NCBI RefSeq assembly: GCF_024259865.1
Contig: NZ_JAKUDN010000002.1
Span: forward strand, 43,729 to 107,728
DNA: 64,000 nucleotides
Direction: 5' to 3'
Source: Candidatus Synchoanobacter obligatus
Lineage (GTDB): Bacteria; Pseudomonadota; Gammaproteobacteria; Comchoanobacterales; Comchoanobacteraceae
Shown piece after piece: positions 1 to 8,392 of this stretch (the stretch's first letter is position 1; every line of letters starts with the position of its first letter). Under the pieces are notes generated by a model that saw only the letters and a list, made by a program, of their open reading frames with translations, did no database searches and was not told where the DNA came from. The translations under genes and the position numbers were made by a program.

Positions 1-734
1 GCTTGAGCTGCTTGTTTTGCACGCTCAGATCCTTCTGCTACCCCGGTCCCCATCATGGCCATTCCCATTTCAGACATCACGGTTCTCACATCAGCAAAAT
101 CAACATTGATCAGCCCTGAATGTGTAATCAAATTAGAGATCCCCTGTACTGCGCCCAGTAGGACTGAGTTTGCTGTTTTGAAGGCACTCATCAACGTGAC
201 TTCTTTGCCAAGAACAGAGATTAATTTGTTGTTGGGGATTGTAATTAAAGAATCAACATATTGCGTCAGCTCGCTGATTCCTTGCTCAGCAATTTGCATC
301 CTTTTGGCACCTTCAAAAACAAATGGCTTTGTTACAACCGCGACAGTCAATATCCCCATTTCAGTCGCAATTCTTGCAATTTCAGGTGCCGCACCAGTAC
401 CAGTTCCACCCCCCATCCCAGCAGTGATAAACAACATATCAGCCCCAGAAATTGTTGCTTGAATCAGCTCTTCAGTTTCACATGCTGCTTGTTTCCCTAC
501 TTCTGGATCTGCGCCTGCACCAAGGCCTTTGGTAAGCTTTTCACCCAACTGGATTAACTCAATGCCTTCATGCTGATCTTTAAATTTCTTTAGTGCCTGA
601 ACGTCTGTATTGGCTGCAATAAAACTGACACCGTTGATTCCTTCCTGGAGCATAGACTCAAGCGCATTACCTCCTCCGCCGCCAACACCACAGAGCATGA
701 TGTTTGCCCCTTTCAAATCCGCTTGAACTGACAC
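1..734 (-). CDS. ftsZ: Cell division protein FtsZ (N-terminal part, runs off the left edge)
   Basis: Tubulin-like GTPase that polymerises into the division ring at mid-cell. Reading the minus strand from 734 gives an FtsZ N-terminus with the early glycine-rich stretch ([11 protein letters not shown]) and the GTP-binding tubulin signature GGGTGTG near residue 105. The start is GTG at 734-732, because an AGGAG ribosome site sits about seven bases upstream and the first in-frame ATG is already inside the conserved fold. The ribosome site overlaps the ftsA stop codon (TAGGAG), so translation is probably coupled to ftsA. The gene is cut by the window edge, so about 244 residues are visible; nothing odd in that part. 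Confidence 0.97.
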   Translation of the reverse strand, partial: MSVQADLKGANIMLCGVGGGGGNALESMLQEGINGVSFIAANTDVQALKKFKDQHEGIELIQLGEKLTKGLGAGADPEVGKQAACETEELIQATISGADMLFITAGMGGGTGTGAAPEIARIATEMGILTVAVVTKPFVFEGAKRMQIAEQGISELTQYVDSLITIPNNKLISVLGKEVTLMSAFKTANSVLLGAVQGISNLITHSGLINVDFADVRTVMSEMGMAMMGTGVAEGSERAKQAAQ

Positions 735-743
735 TATTATCTC

Positions 744-1904
744 CTAAAAATAGACCTCTAACCAGCGTTGTATCATTTTAAACGCATGACGACAAGGATT
801 ATTCCGACTATGTATCGGACTCCCTGCTTGTTGCTGGATATAGTATACCAATCCCGCTGCACTCAACCAGTCTTGGTGCATTGATGAATCAGAAGCTCCA
901 ACCAAACTTCCCTGACGAGACTGTTTCCCTAAAAAAGACTCTATAATGTCACTCACTCCAGGATACCTCATCGCGCCACCACACAATACATAACCTCGAT
1001 TTACTTTTTGCTTTAATCCTTCTCGAACCAAACAGCGGTCCACTAACTTAATAATTTGAGCATACCGAGCATCAATAACCTCTCGAATTTTATCAGACGA
1101 GACCCCCATATAAGCCTCTTCTTCATCCGCAAGCCCCATGAGTTTTTTAATTTTCTCAGCGGTATCATTATTTACCTGTAGTAAGTGAGCGATATCATGA
1201 GAAACAGCCGCACCACCAATAGGAATTGATGCAGAAAACACCACAACGCCGCCATACAAAACAACACAATCAGTCGTCCCTTCTCCCATATCAAGTACCA
1301 CGACTCCTTGTTGCTTCTCATCCTGAGTCAACACAGCTGCAGCCAATCCTATCGGTGGAAAAATCAACCCTGAACAAGTTAACCCTACCCGCTCTAAACA
1401 TCTAGACATATTTTGTGCCGCACCTTGATCAGCTAACACAAGATTAAAAGATCCTTCCAACCGAACCCCGAACATACCCTTAGGATCAATAATCCCTGCC
1501 TGATTATCCACTTTATAGGACTGCGGTAACATATGTACAACAACCTGATTGTCTAATGCCAATGCTTGTGCTGTAACCGACAATTCATCCAAATCATACG
1601 GCGTAACCTCCTGATGACGAATCTTAACCACACCATGAGAATTGACTGAGGAAATGCTATCTCCAGACACGGTACAGTATACACGGTTAAATCGAATATC
1701 GATTTTTTTCTTTACCTTACTAATTAAATGCTGAATCGTTTCTGCAGCCTTCTCTAAATCGACAATAACCCCATGGTTCACACCCAATGACGGCATGGAC
1801 TCATATGCAAGAACTCTTGCACGAGGATCATCTTCTGCCACCAAAATTCGGGCAGAACTGGTACCAAAATCAATCACAACAATTGGGGATTTCATCACAG
1901 ACAT
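744..1904 (-). CDS. ftsA: Cell division protein FtsA
   Basis: Actin-fold ATPase that tethers FtsZ filaments to the inner membrane. The N-terminus has the phosphate-1 motif (VIDFGTSSARI), the middle has the second phosphate motif (VLDMGEGTTDC), and an adenosine-type motif lies near residue 308 (VLCGGAMRYPG). The C-terminus ends in a short amphipathic helix (FKMIQRWLEVYF) of the kind that binds membrane. At 386 residues it is shorter than the roughly 420 of E. coli FtsA. ATG at 1904 follows AAGGATAG. It lies between the Sel1-repeat gene and ftsZ in a minus-strand division operon. Confidence 0.96.
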   Translation of the reverse strand: MSVMKSPIVVIDFGTSSARILVAEDDPRARVLAYESMPSLGVNHGVIVDLEKAAETIQHLISKVKKKIDIRFNRVYCTVSGDSISSVNSHGVVKIRHQEVTPYDLDELSVTAQALALDNQVVVHMLPQSYKVDNQAGIIDPKGMFGVRLEGSFNLVLADQGAAQNMSRCLERVGLTCSGLIFPPIGLAAAVLTQDEKQQGVVVLDMGEGTTDCVVLYGGVVVFSASIPIGGAAVSHDIAHLLQVNNDTAEKIKKLMGLADEEEAYMGVSSDKIREVIDARYAQIIKLVDRCLVREGLKQKVNRGYVLCGGAMRYPGVSDIIESFLGKQSRQGSLVGASDSSMHQDWLSAAGLVYYIQQQAGSPIHSRNNPCRHAFKMIQRWLEVYF

Positions 1905-1954
1905 CTATCCTTGATCTCCTTTTTGACTACTCTCTCAAAATATAGATTGAATGT

Positions 1955-2629
1955 CTATACTCTTTTTTTCTCTAATAATCCGAATGGATCGTGACATGAA
2001 GATGGTTTATCTTCCAAGCCTCTATGATCCACCGGCAGACTCGACAAAAAATCCTTTGCCATTTTAAACTCCTTTGCTGCAGATTTATTCACCAACTCCA
2101 AAGCGTATGAAGGATTTTTCTGCACGCCTGTGCCATGCCAATACAGCAGCCCCATCTGAAAATAAACATATGGGTGCTCTAAACGAAGTGCTTTATCAAA
2201 CCAAAGATTTGCTGCCGTCATACTCTCCTGAATACCAACCTTCCCCTGTGCATAAATTAAAGCAATATTGACCATGGCACCACCATGACCTAAATTTGCT
2301 GCCAATAAATAATGCCTCAAAGCCACATCCACATCCTTTGCAACCCCACGTCCTAATTCGTATAAAACAGCCAACTTAAACTGTATTTCACCATAAATAT
2401 ACTTGGTAGATAATCCTTTTAAAAGAGGAAATAATTCTGCATCATCCCCTTTATTCCACTTAGCTCTCACATTCAGAATGTGTGGCATATCACACACAAA
2501 CTGTTGCCATTTTGACCGAAATATTGGATCCGTGATCTTTTGAAGACAAACATGAGCCACATCAATATTTTGGGGCGTAGTTTTACTACAAAAATAATAC
2601 TCAAAACGCATCTTCAACTCATCTTGCAT
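1955..2629 (-). CDS. Sel1-repeat (TPR-like) protein inserted between ftsQ and ftsA
   Basis: About 224 residues. Residues 85-200 contain successive Sel1-like repeats, recognisable by the patterns LAVLYELGRGVAKD, NIALIYAQGKVGI and MGLLYWHGTGVQKN, each followed by an A-x-x-x-Y or A-x-x-W/L-F-x-K-A half. Such repeats form helical scaffolds for protein binding. There is no signal peptide, so it should act in the cytoplasm. The start is the ATG at 2629, preceded by GGGAG; upstream in-frame TTG and ATG codons are less well placed. Its place inside the division cluster is unusual and suggests, as inference only, a link to division or envelope work. No family function can be assigned. Confidence 0.85.
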   Translation of the reverse strand: MQDELKMRFEYYFCSKTTPQNIDVAHVCLQKITDPIFRSKWQQFVCDMPHILNVRAKWNKGDDAELFPLLKGLSTKYIYGEIQFKLAVLYELGRGVAKDVDVALRHYLLAANLGHGGAMVNIALIYAQGKVGIQESMTAANLWFDKALRLEHPYVYFQMGLLYWHGTGVQKNPSYALELVNKSAAKEFKMAKDFLSSLPVDHRGLEDKPSSCHDPFGLLEKKRV

Positions 2630-2677
2630 CGTCACTCCCATCCACAATCATTTGATTCATGTGTGAGCAACAGCTTA

Positions 2678-3265
2678 TCATGTATCTTGGCAAGTTGCAT
2701 ACTCTTGGTGAAAAAAGAAGCACTTCACAGGCTTTTTATCTTTAAAGCCCTTAAATGCTTTATCCCATTCTGCAACGTAAGAAAAGCTGGGAAATAACAA
2801 TTGGTCACCTGACGTTGTTACCACTTTAACAATACCCGATCTCGACTGACTCATTGTTCTTATTTCTACAACCTGACTCAACTTTTTCAACAATAGCACT
2901 GCCTCAAATAAAGAATCCTTAGTAACCGTCAATAATGGCAGCGCATCAGGAAATGCTCCTTTTACACTAAAAACATCTAAATTATCAGAAACATAGGCCC
3001 CAGAAGACAGTTTTGCAGCTGGCACTTTAGAGGATACTTCCAAGAACAGCACGTTAGGGAAACGCCATTGCAACCGATAAGCATCCACCCAATCCCATTC
3101 CTTCACTGCATTTTCCCAATCTCCTACTGAAGAAAAATCAGTCGTCAACTGCTTATGGTCCGCCCCATACCATACGTATTTCACTGGCAATGACTTGTAA
3201 AAGAAACTCACTGCCAATAACAGGCATAAAACAACAAAACTTTGAGCTAATTTCTGACTTCGCAC
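2678..3265 (-). CDS. ftsQ: Cell division protein FtsQ (short form)
   Basis: Bitopic inner-membrane protein that links FtsB/FtsL to the rest of the divisome. One membrane segment lies near the N-terminus (AQSFVVLCLLLAVSFFY), followed by a periplasmic part with the FtsQ-type stretch FPNVLFLEVSSKVPAAKLSSG and a V-S-D-N-x-D-V-F-S-V strand equivalent to the V-D-x-x-G-x-x-F region. Around 195 residues against about 276 in E. coli, so the POTRA and beta parts are trimmed. GTG at 3265 is chosen because GGAGAGG precedes it; a TTG at 3277 overlaps that site. Identity rests on these features plus position upstream of ftsA and ftsZ. Confidence 0.82.
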   Translation of the reverse strand: MRSQKLAQSFVVLCLLLAVSFFYKSLPVKYVWYGADHKQLTTDFSSVGDWENAVKEWDWVDAYRLQWRFPNVLFLEVSSKVPAAKLSSGAYVSDNLDVFSVKGAFPDALPLLTVTKDSLFEAVLLLKKLSQVVEIRTMSQSRSGIVKVVTTSGDQLLFPSFSYVAEWDKAFKGFKDKKPVKCFFFHQEYATCQDT

Positions 3266-3436
3266 CAACCTCTCCAACCCTATGACTTAATGATAACGAT
3301 TTTCATCCCATGAATCATCTATTATATATATCTGTCTAGAATACTTTAACGATATCCGCCCAAGGTGTACAAATCTCTTTATGGACATCATATAAACCAA
3401 ACCTTATAGTATGGCTATATTGAAACGAGTATAACC

Positions 3437-5551
3437 TTGGACATTACACATATTATTGACACGCTCAATCCAGAACAACGAATGGCCGCAACCTCACTTG
3501 ACCATAACTTACTAGTGCTCGCAGGTGCTGGTTCAGGAAAAACAAAAACCATTGTGCACAGAACGGCCTATCTTATTATCACTGGCCAAGCTCATTGGCA
3601 CCAAATTTTAACTGTTACATTCACCAATAAGGCTGCAAACGAATTAAAATCTAGAGTCTCAAGACTCCTACCCAACCAACAGCACGCAGGTACCTGGACA
3701 GGGACCTTTCATAGCATCTGCCATAAGCTATTACGAATTCATGCAGAAGAGATCGGATTGCCTAAAAACTTTCAAGTCATTGATACCGATGACCAACTGA
3801 GAATTGTTAAAAAAATTCATAAAGAAATGCATCTAGACGAACAGCAATGGCCTGCTAAAAAATCACTCAACTTCATTAACCAAATGAAAGAACAAGGTCA
3901 CCGATCTTTCCAGTGCCAAGACCAAAGCAGCGCTTTTTACCGAACCTGTGGGGAAGTCTACGCATCATATGAAGAACACTGCTCAAAAAACCACCTCGTT
4001 GACTTTGCTGAGCTCATTCTTAAGACAACAGAGATGCTAAGAGACAATGAAGACATTAGATGGCAATACCAAACACAATTTAAACACATCCTCATTGATG
4101 AGTTCCAGGATACCAATAAGCTACAATATACACTGATTAGCCTCTTAAAACATGAACAACAGCGAATTGTTGCAGTCGGTGATGATGACCAATCAATTTA
4201 TAGCTGGCGAGGCGCTATTGTTGATCATATGTTCTCCTTTGAGAAAGACTTCTCTCCCGTAACCACCATCCGATTAGAGCAAAATTACCGGTCAACTCAA
4301 AACATTCTTAATGCTGCCAACCATATCATTCAGCATAATGAAAAACGTCTAGAGAAAAAACTTTGGACTGACTCTTCGAGCAAAGAAAAAATTAAGCTCT
4401 ATGCTGCCTATAATGAAACCGATGAAGCACAGTTTGTTTGTGATCAAATCCATGAGCTAATCCGCCGTGGCCATACTTTTGAAGATTGTGCCATTCTTTA
4501 TCGTTCTAATGCCCAATCACGTGTTTTTGAAGAAAAACTCAGTCAAGCAACTATCCCCTATCGGGTTTATGGAGGATTAAGGTTTTTTGAGCGTGCAGAA
4601 ATTAAAGACATCATTGCATACCTTCGCCTTATGGCCAATCAACAAGATAACTATGCCTTTGAACGCAGCATTAACCAGCCTCCAAGAGGTATCGGCCGAG
4701 TCACACTTGATAAAATAAAGCACCAAGCACAACTTAGCGCTGCTTCTTTCTTAGATGCATCTCAACAGTGCAATATTTCAGGAAAAGCAGCACCTGCATT
4801 ACAGTTATTTTATCAGCTGATCACTGACAGCATCCACCAGTTTGGTCAATTATCTTTGTTAATTGAGCATGTCATCAAAGAAACCAAAATGATTGCGTAC
4901 TTACAAGCACAGAAAAACCATCAAACGGACGCAAAAGTTGAAAACTTAAAAGAACTTGTATCTGCTGCCAAACACTATGACCAGTATGATAGCATTCAAG
5001 AAGCGCTTAACGAATTCTTATCCCATGCCGTCTTGGATCAAAACCCCAAAAATGAGCATGCTGCATCTCAAGTCCAACTCATGACCCTTCACTCAGCCAA
5101 AGGGCTTGAATTTCCCAATGTTTTCTTAACAGGACTGGAAGACGATTTATTTCCTCACAAAATGACTCATGCAGACCATAAGCAAATTGAAGAAGAACGC
5201 CGTCTATGCTATGTTGGCATTACCAGAGCAAAGCAAGAGCTTTATATCTCCTACGCTGAAACAAGGCGATTATATGGTCAAGAAATGTATCAGCGGCCTT
5301 CTCGATTCATTCGCGAACTACCGCAAGAAGAACTTGAATATCTCCGTGGAAATAACGCATACACCCCTAAACCTAAAGTAAAAGCCAGTTATACCTTCCA
5401 ATTAGGACAAACAGTATCTCATGCCAAATTTGGTGAAGGTGTTGTATTAAACTATGAAGAAGATGGCGACAATAGTCGTGTACAAGTACGCTTCTTAAAT
5501 CATGGCGTCAAATGGTTACTTTGTGCTTATGCTAAGCTAAACCCTGTTTAA
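3437..5551 (+). CDS. uvrD: DNA helicase II UvrD
   Basis: Superfamily 1A 3'-5' helicase for nucleotide excision and mismatch repair. 704 residues, close to the 720 of E. coli UvrD. Visible motifs are Walker A (AGAGSGKTKT, about residues 30-39), motif Ia (TFTNKAANELK), motif II (DEFQDTN, about 221), motif III (GDDDQSIYSWRGA), motif IV (LEQNYRST), motif V (TLHSAKGLEF) and motif VI (YVGITRAK). The last 50 residues form the RNA-polymerase-binding Tudor-like tail (VSHAKFGEGVV through KWLLCAYAKL), which separates UvrD from Rep. The start is TTG at 3437, since MDITHIIDTLNPEQR matches the UvrD N-terminus and the next ATG is inside it. Monocistronic. Confidence 0.96.
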   Translation: MDITHIIDTLNPEQRMAATSLDHNLLVLAGAGSGKTKTIVHRTAYLIITGQAHWHQILTVTFTNKAANELKSRVSRLLPNQQHAGTWTGTFHSICHKLLRIHAEEIGLPKNFQVIDTDDQLRIVKKIHKEMHLDEQQWPAKKSLNFINQMKEQGHRSFQCQDQSSAFYRTCGEVYASYEEHCSKNHLVDFAELILKTTEMLRDNEDIRWQYQTQFKHILIDEFQDTNKLQYTLISLLKHEQQRIVAVGDDDQSIYSWRGAIVDHMFSFEKDFSPVTTIRLEQNYRSTQNILNAANHIIQHNEKRLEKKLWTDSSSKEKIKLYAAYNETDEAQFVCDQIHELIRRGHTFEDCAILYRSNAQSRVFEEKLSQATIPYRVYGGLRFFERAEIKDIIAYLRLMANQQDNYAFERSINQPPRGIGRVTLDKIKHQAQLSAASFLDASQQCNISGKAAPALQLFYQLITDSIHQFGQLSLLIEHVIKETKMIAYLQAQKNHQTDAKVENLKELVSAAKHYDQYDSIQEALNEFLSHAVLDQNPKNEHAASQVQLMTLHSAKGLEFPNVFLTGLEDDLFPHKMTHADHKQIEEERRLCYVGITRAKQELYISYAETRRLYGQEMYQRPSRFIRELPQEELEYLRGNNAYTPKPKVKASYTFQLGQTVSHAKFGEGVVLNYEEDGDNSRVQVRFLNHGVKWLLCAYAKLNPV

Positions 5552-5737
5552 TCTCTAAATACGCCCTCTCACTCAAAGTGTAAAAACGATGGCAACAATG
5601 CCCATCTGCCTATACATTTCTTAACGCCATCATATCAAATAGATGCTTTGCGCTCATATTAAGCGAAATCCTGCTTCATTCTCCACACCTTATCAAAACA
5701 CGTGAGCATAACCAAAGGACGAAAACGACGTAAGATG

Positions 5738-5766
5738 TTGACTTTTGTAAAAAAATAGCGCATGAT
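5738..5766 (+). promoter_or_regulatory. Sigma-70-type promoter for the 459-residue orphan
   Basis: TTGACT at 5738-5743, a 17-base spacer, and CATGAT at 5761-5766. The predicted start of transcription near 5773 lies downstream of the first in-frame ATG (5762), which is inside the -10 box, and supports the ATG at 5798 as the true start. By eye only. Confidence 0.5.
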
Positions 5767-5797
5767 TGATTTAATAATAATAAAATGGAAGCTTAAC

Positions 5798-7177
5798 ATG
5801 CTGAATATGTCAAAAGAGAAAAAAGTAATACCGCCAGTTGCCAGTTCTGCAGGCCTAACAAGAGAAGACAGGTGTGCTCGTTTTTCGAATCAAAGAGGTA
5901 TATCAGCTAATGCACTAGAAATAAGAGAACATGGATTCTCCTTCCTAGAAGATGCAGATTCATCACTGAGTATTTTAGAGAACATTGAAGCCTTGGTGAC
6001 TTCAAAACCGCTGGAAAAAAAATCTGCAAAATTAAAATCAGAATTAACTGCAATTAAAGGCGCAGGAACAAAAGCATTACAAGATGATAGACTACGTGCC
6101 GCTGTAAAAATTTTTAGCAAAGACGGTGTAGCAAAATCTTTAACAGATATTCGTGCGGCAGGCGACAAGTTCTACACAACAACGGCTGCAAAACCTAACT
6201 GGTTATTTGCAATTTCTTGCCTGACCCTGCACGAATCCGATATCGAAGCCAAAGGAACAAAAACTATCAATGGTGTGGTTAGTGTCAGTGATGTTGCTCA
6301 TACTATTTCTACATACAAAACTTTCACAAGCCTATATAAACATGGTAGCACCAATGCTCTTTTAGGGATTGATTATCCAGGAAATAGTGAATATAGCATG
6401 ATACTGTGCCAAACAGCTGATGAAATAGCAAAACACAAGGCAGATTGTACAGAAAAATGTACTTGTTCTCATGCCACCATCTTCTCTAGAGCCAATCATG
6501 ATGTAATCGATAGAACAGATATCCATTACACCCTCGATCTAGAACTGGTAGATTCGACCCAATGTACAGCCGACGCGGCAGCGAACTTCAAAGGCTCCGA
6601 TACCTACAAAAACCACGTAGCCATTACAAAAAGTAGGGGTAAAACTCTTGGGCTAAAAGCTTCCTTAGTAGAAAAAGGGTATATCCCAGCAACCAGCAAA
6701 TGCAGAGAACAGGGAGCGATTGTTATTGCAAGAGATTTCCTGAAGTCGCAAACCGCCCTTGACAAAACACAAGAGGAAGTACTTAATGCTCTTGATACTG
6801 CATGTAAATCGATGCAGAAGCAGACATATAAGCTACACTACTTCTTTCAGGTCTTCAGTAATTCTACAATCAATTTTTCCGGTCTTTCGGCAAGGAAAGG
6901 TTCACAAACAACCTGTGTATCCGCAGATGAACTGGAACACGGCACAAGCATTGGATTATTAAGCTCTGATACCGTTAAAACGCATCTTAACCCCGCTACT
7001 GAGAAGATACAACACATTGTCGATTACCTATCACAATATAAATCAAAATATGATGCACCAACAACCAAAATCCAACGATGGTATAAAGAGCAACGTATAC
7101 TAAACAAGTGGAAAGCAGTCGTAGATACTGCAACAATACAGTCTAAAGCATCTAGAGATTGTGTACTGGTACGATAA
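5798..7177 (+). CDS. Unknown 459-residue protein with an IQ-like motif near the C-terminus
   Basis: I do not recognise this protein. ATG at 5798 is preceded by GGAAG and lies after a good promoter. No signal peptide or membrane segment. The first third is charged and helical, the middle contains scattered cysteines including CTEKCTCSH, and the C-terminal 60 residues are helical and basic with KIQRWYKEQRILNKW, which resembles a calmodulin-binding IQ motif but lacks its glycine and second basic position. Monocistronic, between uvrD and dsbB, and followed by a strong terminator. Cytoplasmic orphan proteins with such features occur among secreted effectors of intracellular bacteria; that role is only a guess here. 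Confidence 0.8.
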   Translation: MLNMSKEKKVIPPVASSAGLTREDRCARFSNQRGISANALEIREHGFSFLEDADSSLSILENIEALVTSKPLEKKSAKLKSELTAIKGAGTKALQDDRLRAAVKIFSKDGVAKSLTDIRAAGDKFYTTTAAKPNWLFAISCLTLHESDIEAKGTKTINGVVSVSDVAHTISTYKTFTSLYKHGSTNALLGIDYPGNSEYSMILCQTADEIAKHKADCTEKCTCSHATIFSRANHDVIDRTDIHYTLDLELVDSTQCTADAAANFKGSDTYKNHVAITKSRGKTLGLKASLVEKGYIPATSKCREQGAIVIARDFLKSQTALDKTQEEVLNALDTACKSMQKQTYKLHYFFQVFSNSTINFSGLSARKGSQTTCVSADELEHGTSIGLLSSDTVKTHLNPATEKIQHIVDYLSQYKSKYDAPTTKIQRWYKEQRILNKWKAVVDTATIQSKASRDCVLVR

Positions 7178-7188
7178 TGTTATTAGAT

Positions 7189-7217
7189 GCAGACGGATGT
7201 TTCCCGTCTGCTTTCTT
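7189..7217 (+). terminator. Rho-independent terminator after the 459-residue orphan
   Basis: Perfect 8-bp stem GCAGACGG/CCGTCTGC (7189-7196 with 7204-7211), 7-base loop, then TTTCTT. It ends transcription of the plus-strand gene just before the convergent dsbB. Confidence 0.85.
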
Positions 7218-7231
7218 AGGATACTTACTAA

Positions 7232-7708
7232 CTACTGTATTTTAAACCTATCTTTAAAGAGGAATGGCAATGCCAGTAGGCTGTAGTAAGTCAATAGAAA
7301 TGGCACCAAAAAATAAGTCACAGCAGAAACCTCCTGTGAACATTCACGTCCAATGTTAGTAAGCCAATCCATAAAGGACATCATAAAAGCAGAACCTTGA
7401 AGATCCATCATGAGCTCGAAGGGCAAACATGATGTTACAGCTTGAGGAAATAACAACACAAATACATGCCTAAAGCCGATCATCGTACCGAGAAGAAGAA
7501 TCCACGGGATGAGTTTTATACCCTGTTTGGGAAACAGTGTTACTATGGCTAGTAGCAATAGGACGCCGCGCTGTAGTAGGCACAACAAACAAGGAGATTC
7601 ACCTGAAACATAATCATACCCTACTCCAAAAACCAGTAATATGAGTGCCGTGTATAATACAAAACGTAAGTACGTTTCTTTATTGATAAAAACTGTGGAT
7701 AATTTCAC
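7232..7708 (-). CDS. dsbB: Disulfide bond formation protein DsbB
   Basis: Inner-membrane quinone-linked oxidase that reoxidises DsbA. About 158 residues with four predicted membrane helices. The first periplasmic loop carries the redox pair CLLC followed by LQR (about residues 40-45, matching the CxxC of DsbB), and the second loop has the other pair, SCLPFELM and ECSQ. Arginine FRHV near residue 84 lies where the conserved basic residue of the family sits. Stands alone on the minus strand, convergent with the upstream orphan and divergent from grpE. No DsbA is visible in this window. Confidence 0.93.
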   Translation of the reverse strand: MKLSTVFINKETYLRFVLYTALILLVFGVGYDYVSGESPCLLCLLQRGVLLLLAIVTLFPKQGIKLIPWILLLGTMIGFRHVFVLLFPQAVTSCLPFELMMDLQGSAFMMSFMDWLTNIGRECSQEVSAVTYFLVPFLLTYYSLLALPFLFKDRFKIQ

Positions 7709-7717
7709 GCTCCCCCC

Positions 7718-7745
7718 TTGAGAACTAAAGCGATGGTACTATACT
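7718..7745 (+). promoter_or_regulatory. Sigma-70-type promoter for grpE
   Basis: TTGAGA (7718-7723), 16-base spacer, TATACT (7740-7745). It would start transcription about 37 bases before the grpE ATG. I looked for a heat-shock sigma-32 box (CTTGAA with CCCCAT) and did not find a convincing one. Confidence 0.55.
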
Positions 7746-7788
7746 AATAGAGTATATTTATTTTAGCAACCCAATACCGGAGCTTACA

Positions 7789-8334
7789 ATGAGCGAAAAA
7801 GAACACATTGACACCAAGAACACTGTTTCTGCAGAAGACTTAAAACCTGCCAGTGCACCCACTGAGGCACTTGAAGATAAAATTACCGAGCTTGAAGAAG
7901 AAATTTTGCAACTAAAAGATAAAAATACACGACTGATTGCAGAACAGCATAACTTAGGCGCACGGTTAAAAAGAGACTTTGATACCAAAAAACAGTACGC
8001 CATTGCCAATTTTGCGAAAGAGGTTCTTGACGTTGGTGATATCTTAAAGACGGGTCTAGCCAACTGTTCAGATAAAGACAGTGAGCATTTTAAAGGCATG
8101 GAAATGACTTTAGACAAGTTCTATCATATTTTAAAGCAACATGGGATCACCGCCATTGATTCATTACATAAGGCTTTTGATCATAGCCAACACGAAGCGT
8201 TAACCAGCCAGGAAACTGATGAACACGAACCCGGTATTATTACCCAAGTTGTTCAAGAAGGCTATCAGTTCCACGAGCGTGTACTAAGACCTGCAAAAGT
8301 AATTGTTTCAAAAAAAGTTTCTCAAGACTCTTGA
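7789..8334 (+). CDS. grpE: Nucleotide exchange factor GrpE
   Basis: Co-chaperone that releases ADP from DnaK. 181 residues with an acidic N-terminal third, a long coiled coil (residues about 30-70, EDKITELEEEILQLKDKNTRL) and the C-terminal beta domain ending HERVLRPAKVIVSKK, which contains the family signature (G-Y-x-x-H-E-R-V-L-R-P-A-x-V). ATG at 7789 is preceded by GGAG. First gene of grpE-dnaK-dnaJ, with 58 bases to dnaK. Confidence 0.96.
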   Translation: MSEKEHIDTKNTVSAEDLKPASAPTEALEDKITELEEEILQLKDKNTRLIAEQHNLGARLKRDFDTKKQYAIANFAKEVLDVGDILKTGLANCSDKDSEHFKGMEMTLDKFYHILKQHGITAIDSLHKAFDHSQHEALTSQETDEHEPGIITQVVQEGYQFHERVLRPAKVIVSKKVSQDS

Positions 8335-8392
8335 GGTTTTAAAAAGCATCCATACATTAACATTGATACTAAATTAAACGAGGAGATAAATC

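Noticed and set aside
7690..7790. Heat-shock sigma-32 promoter before grpE
   Set aside because: A CTTGAG is present but no CCCCAT-type -10 at the right spacing; a sigma-70 promoter fits better.
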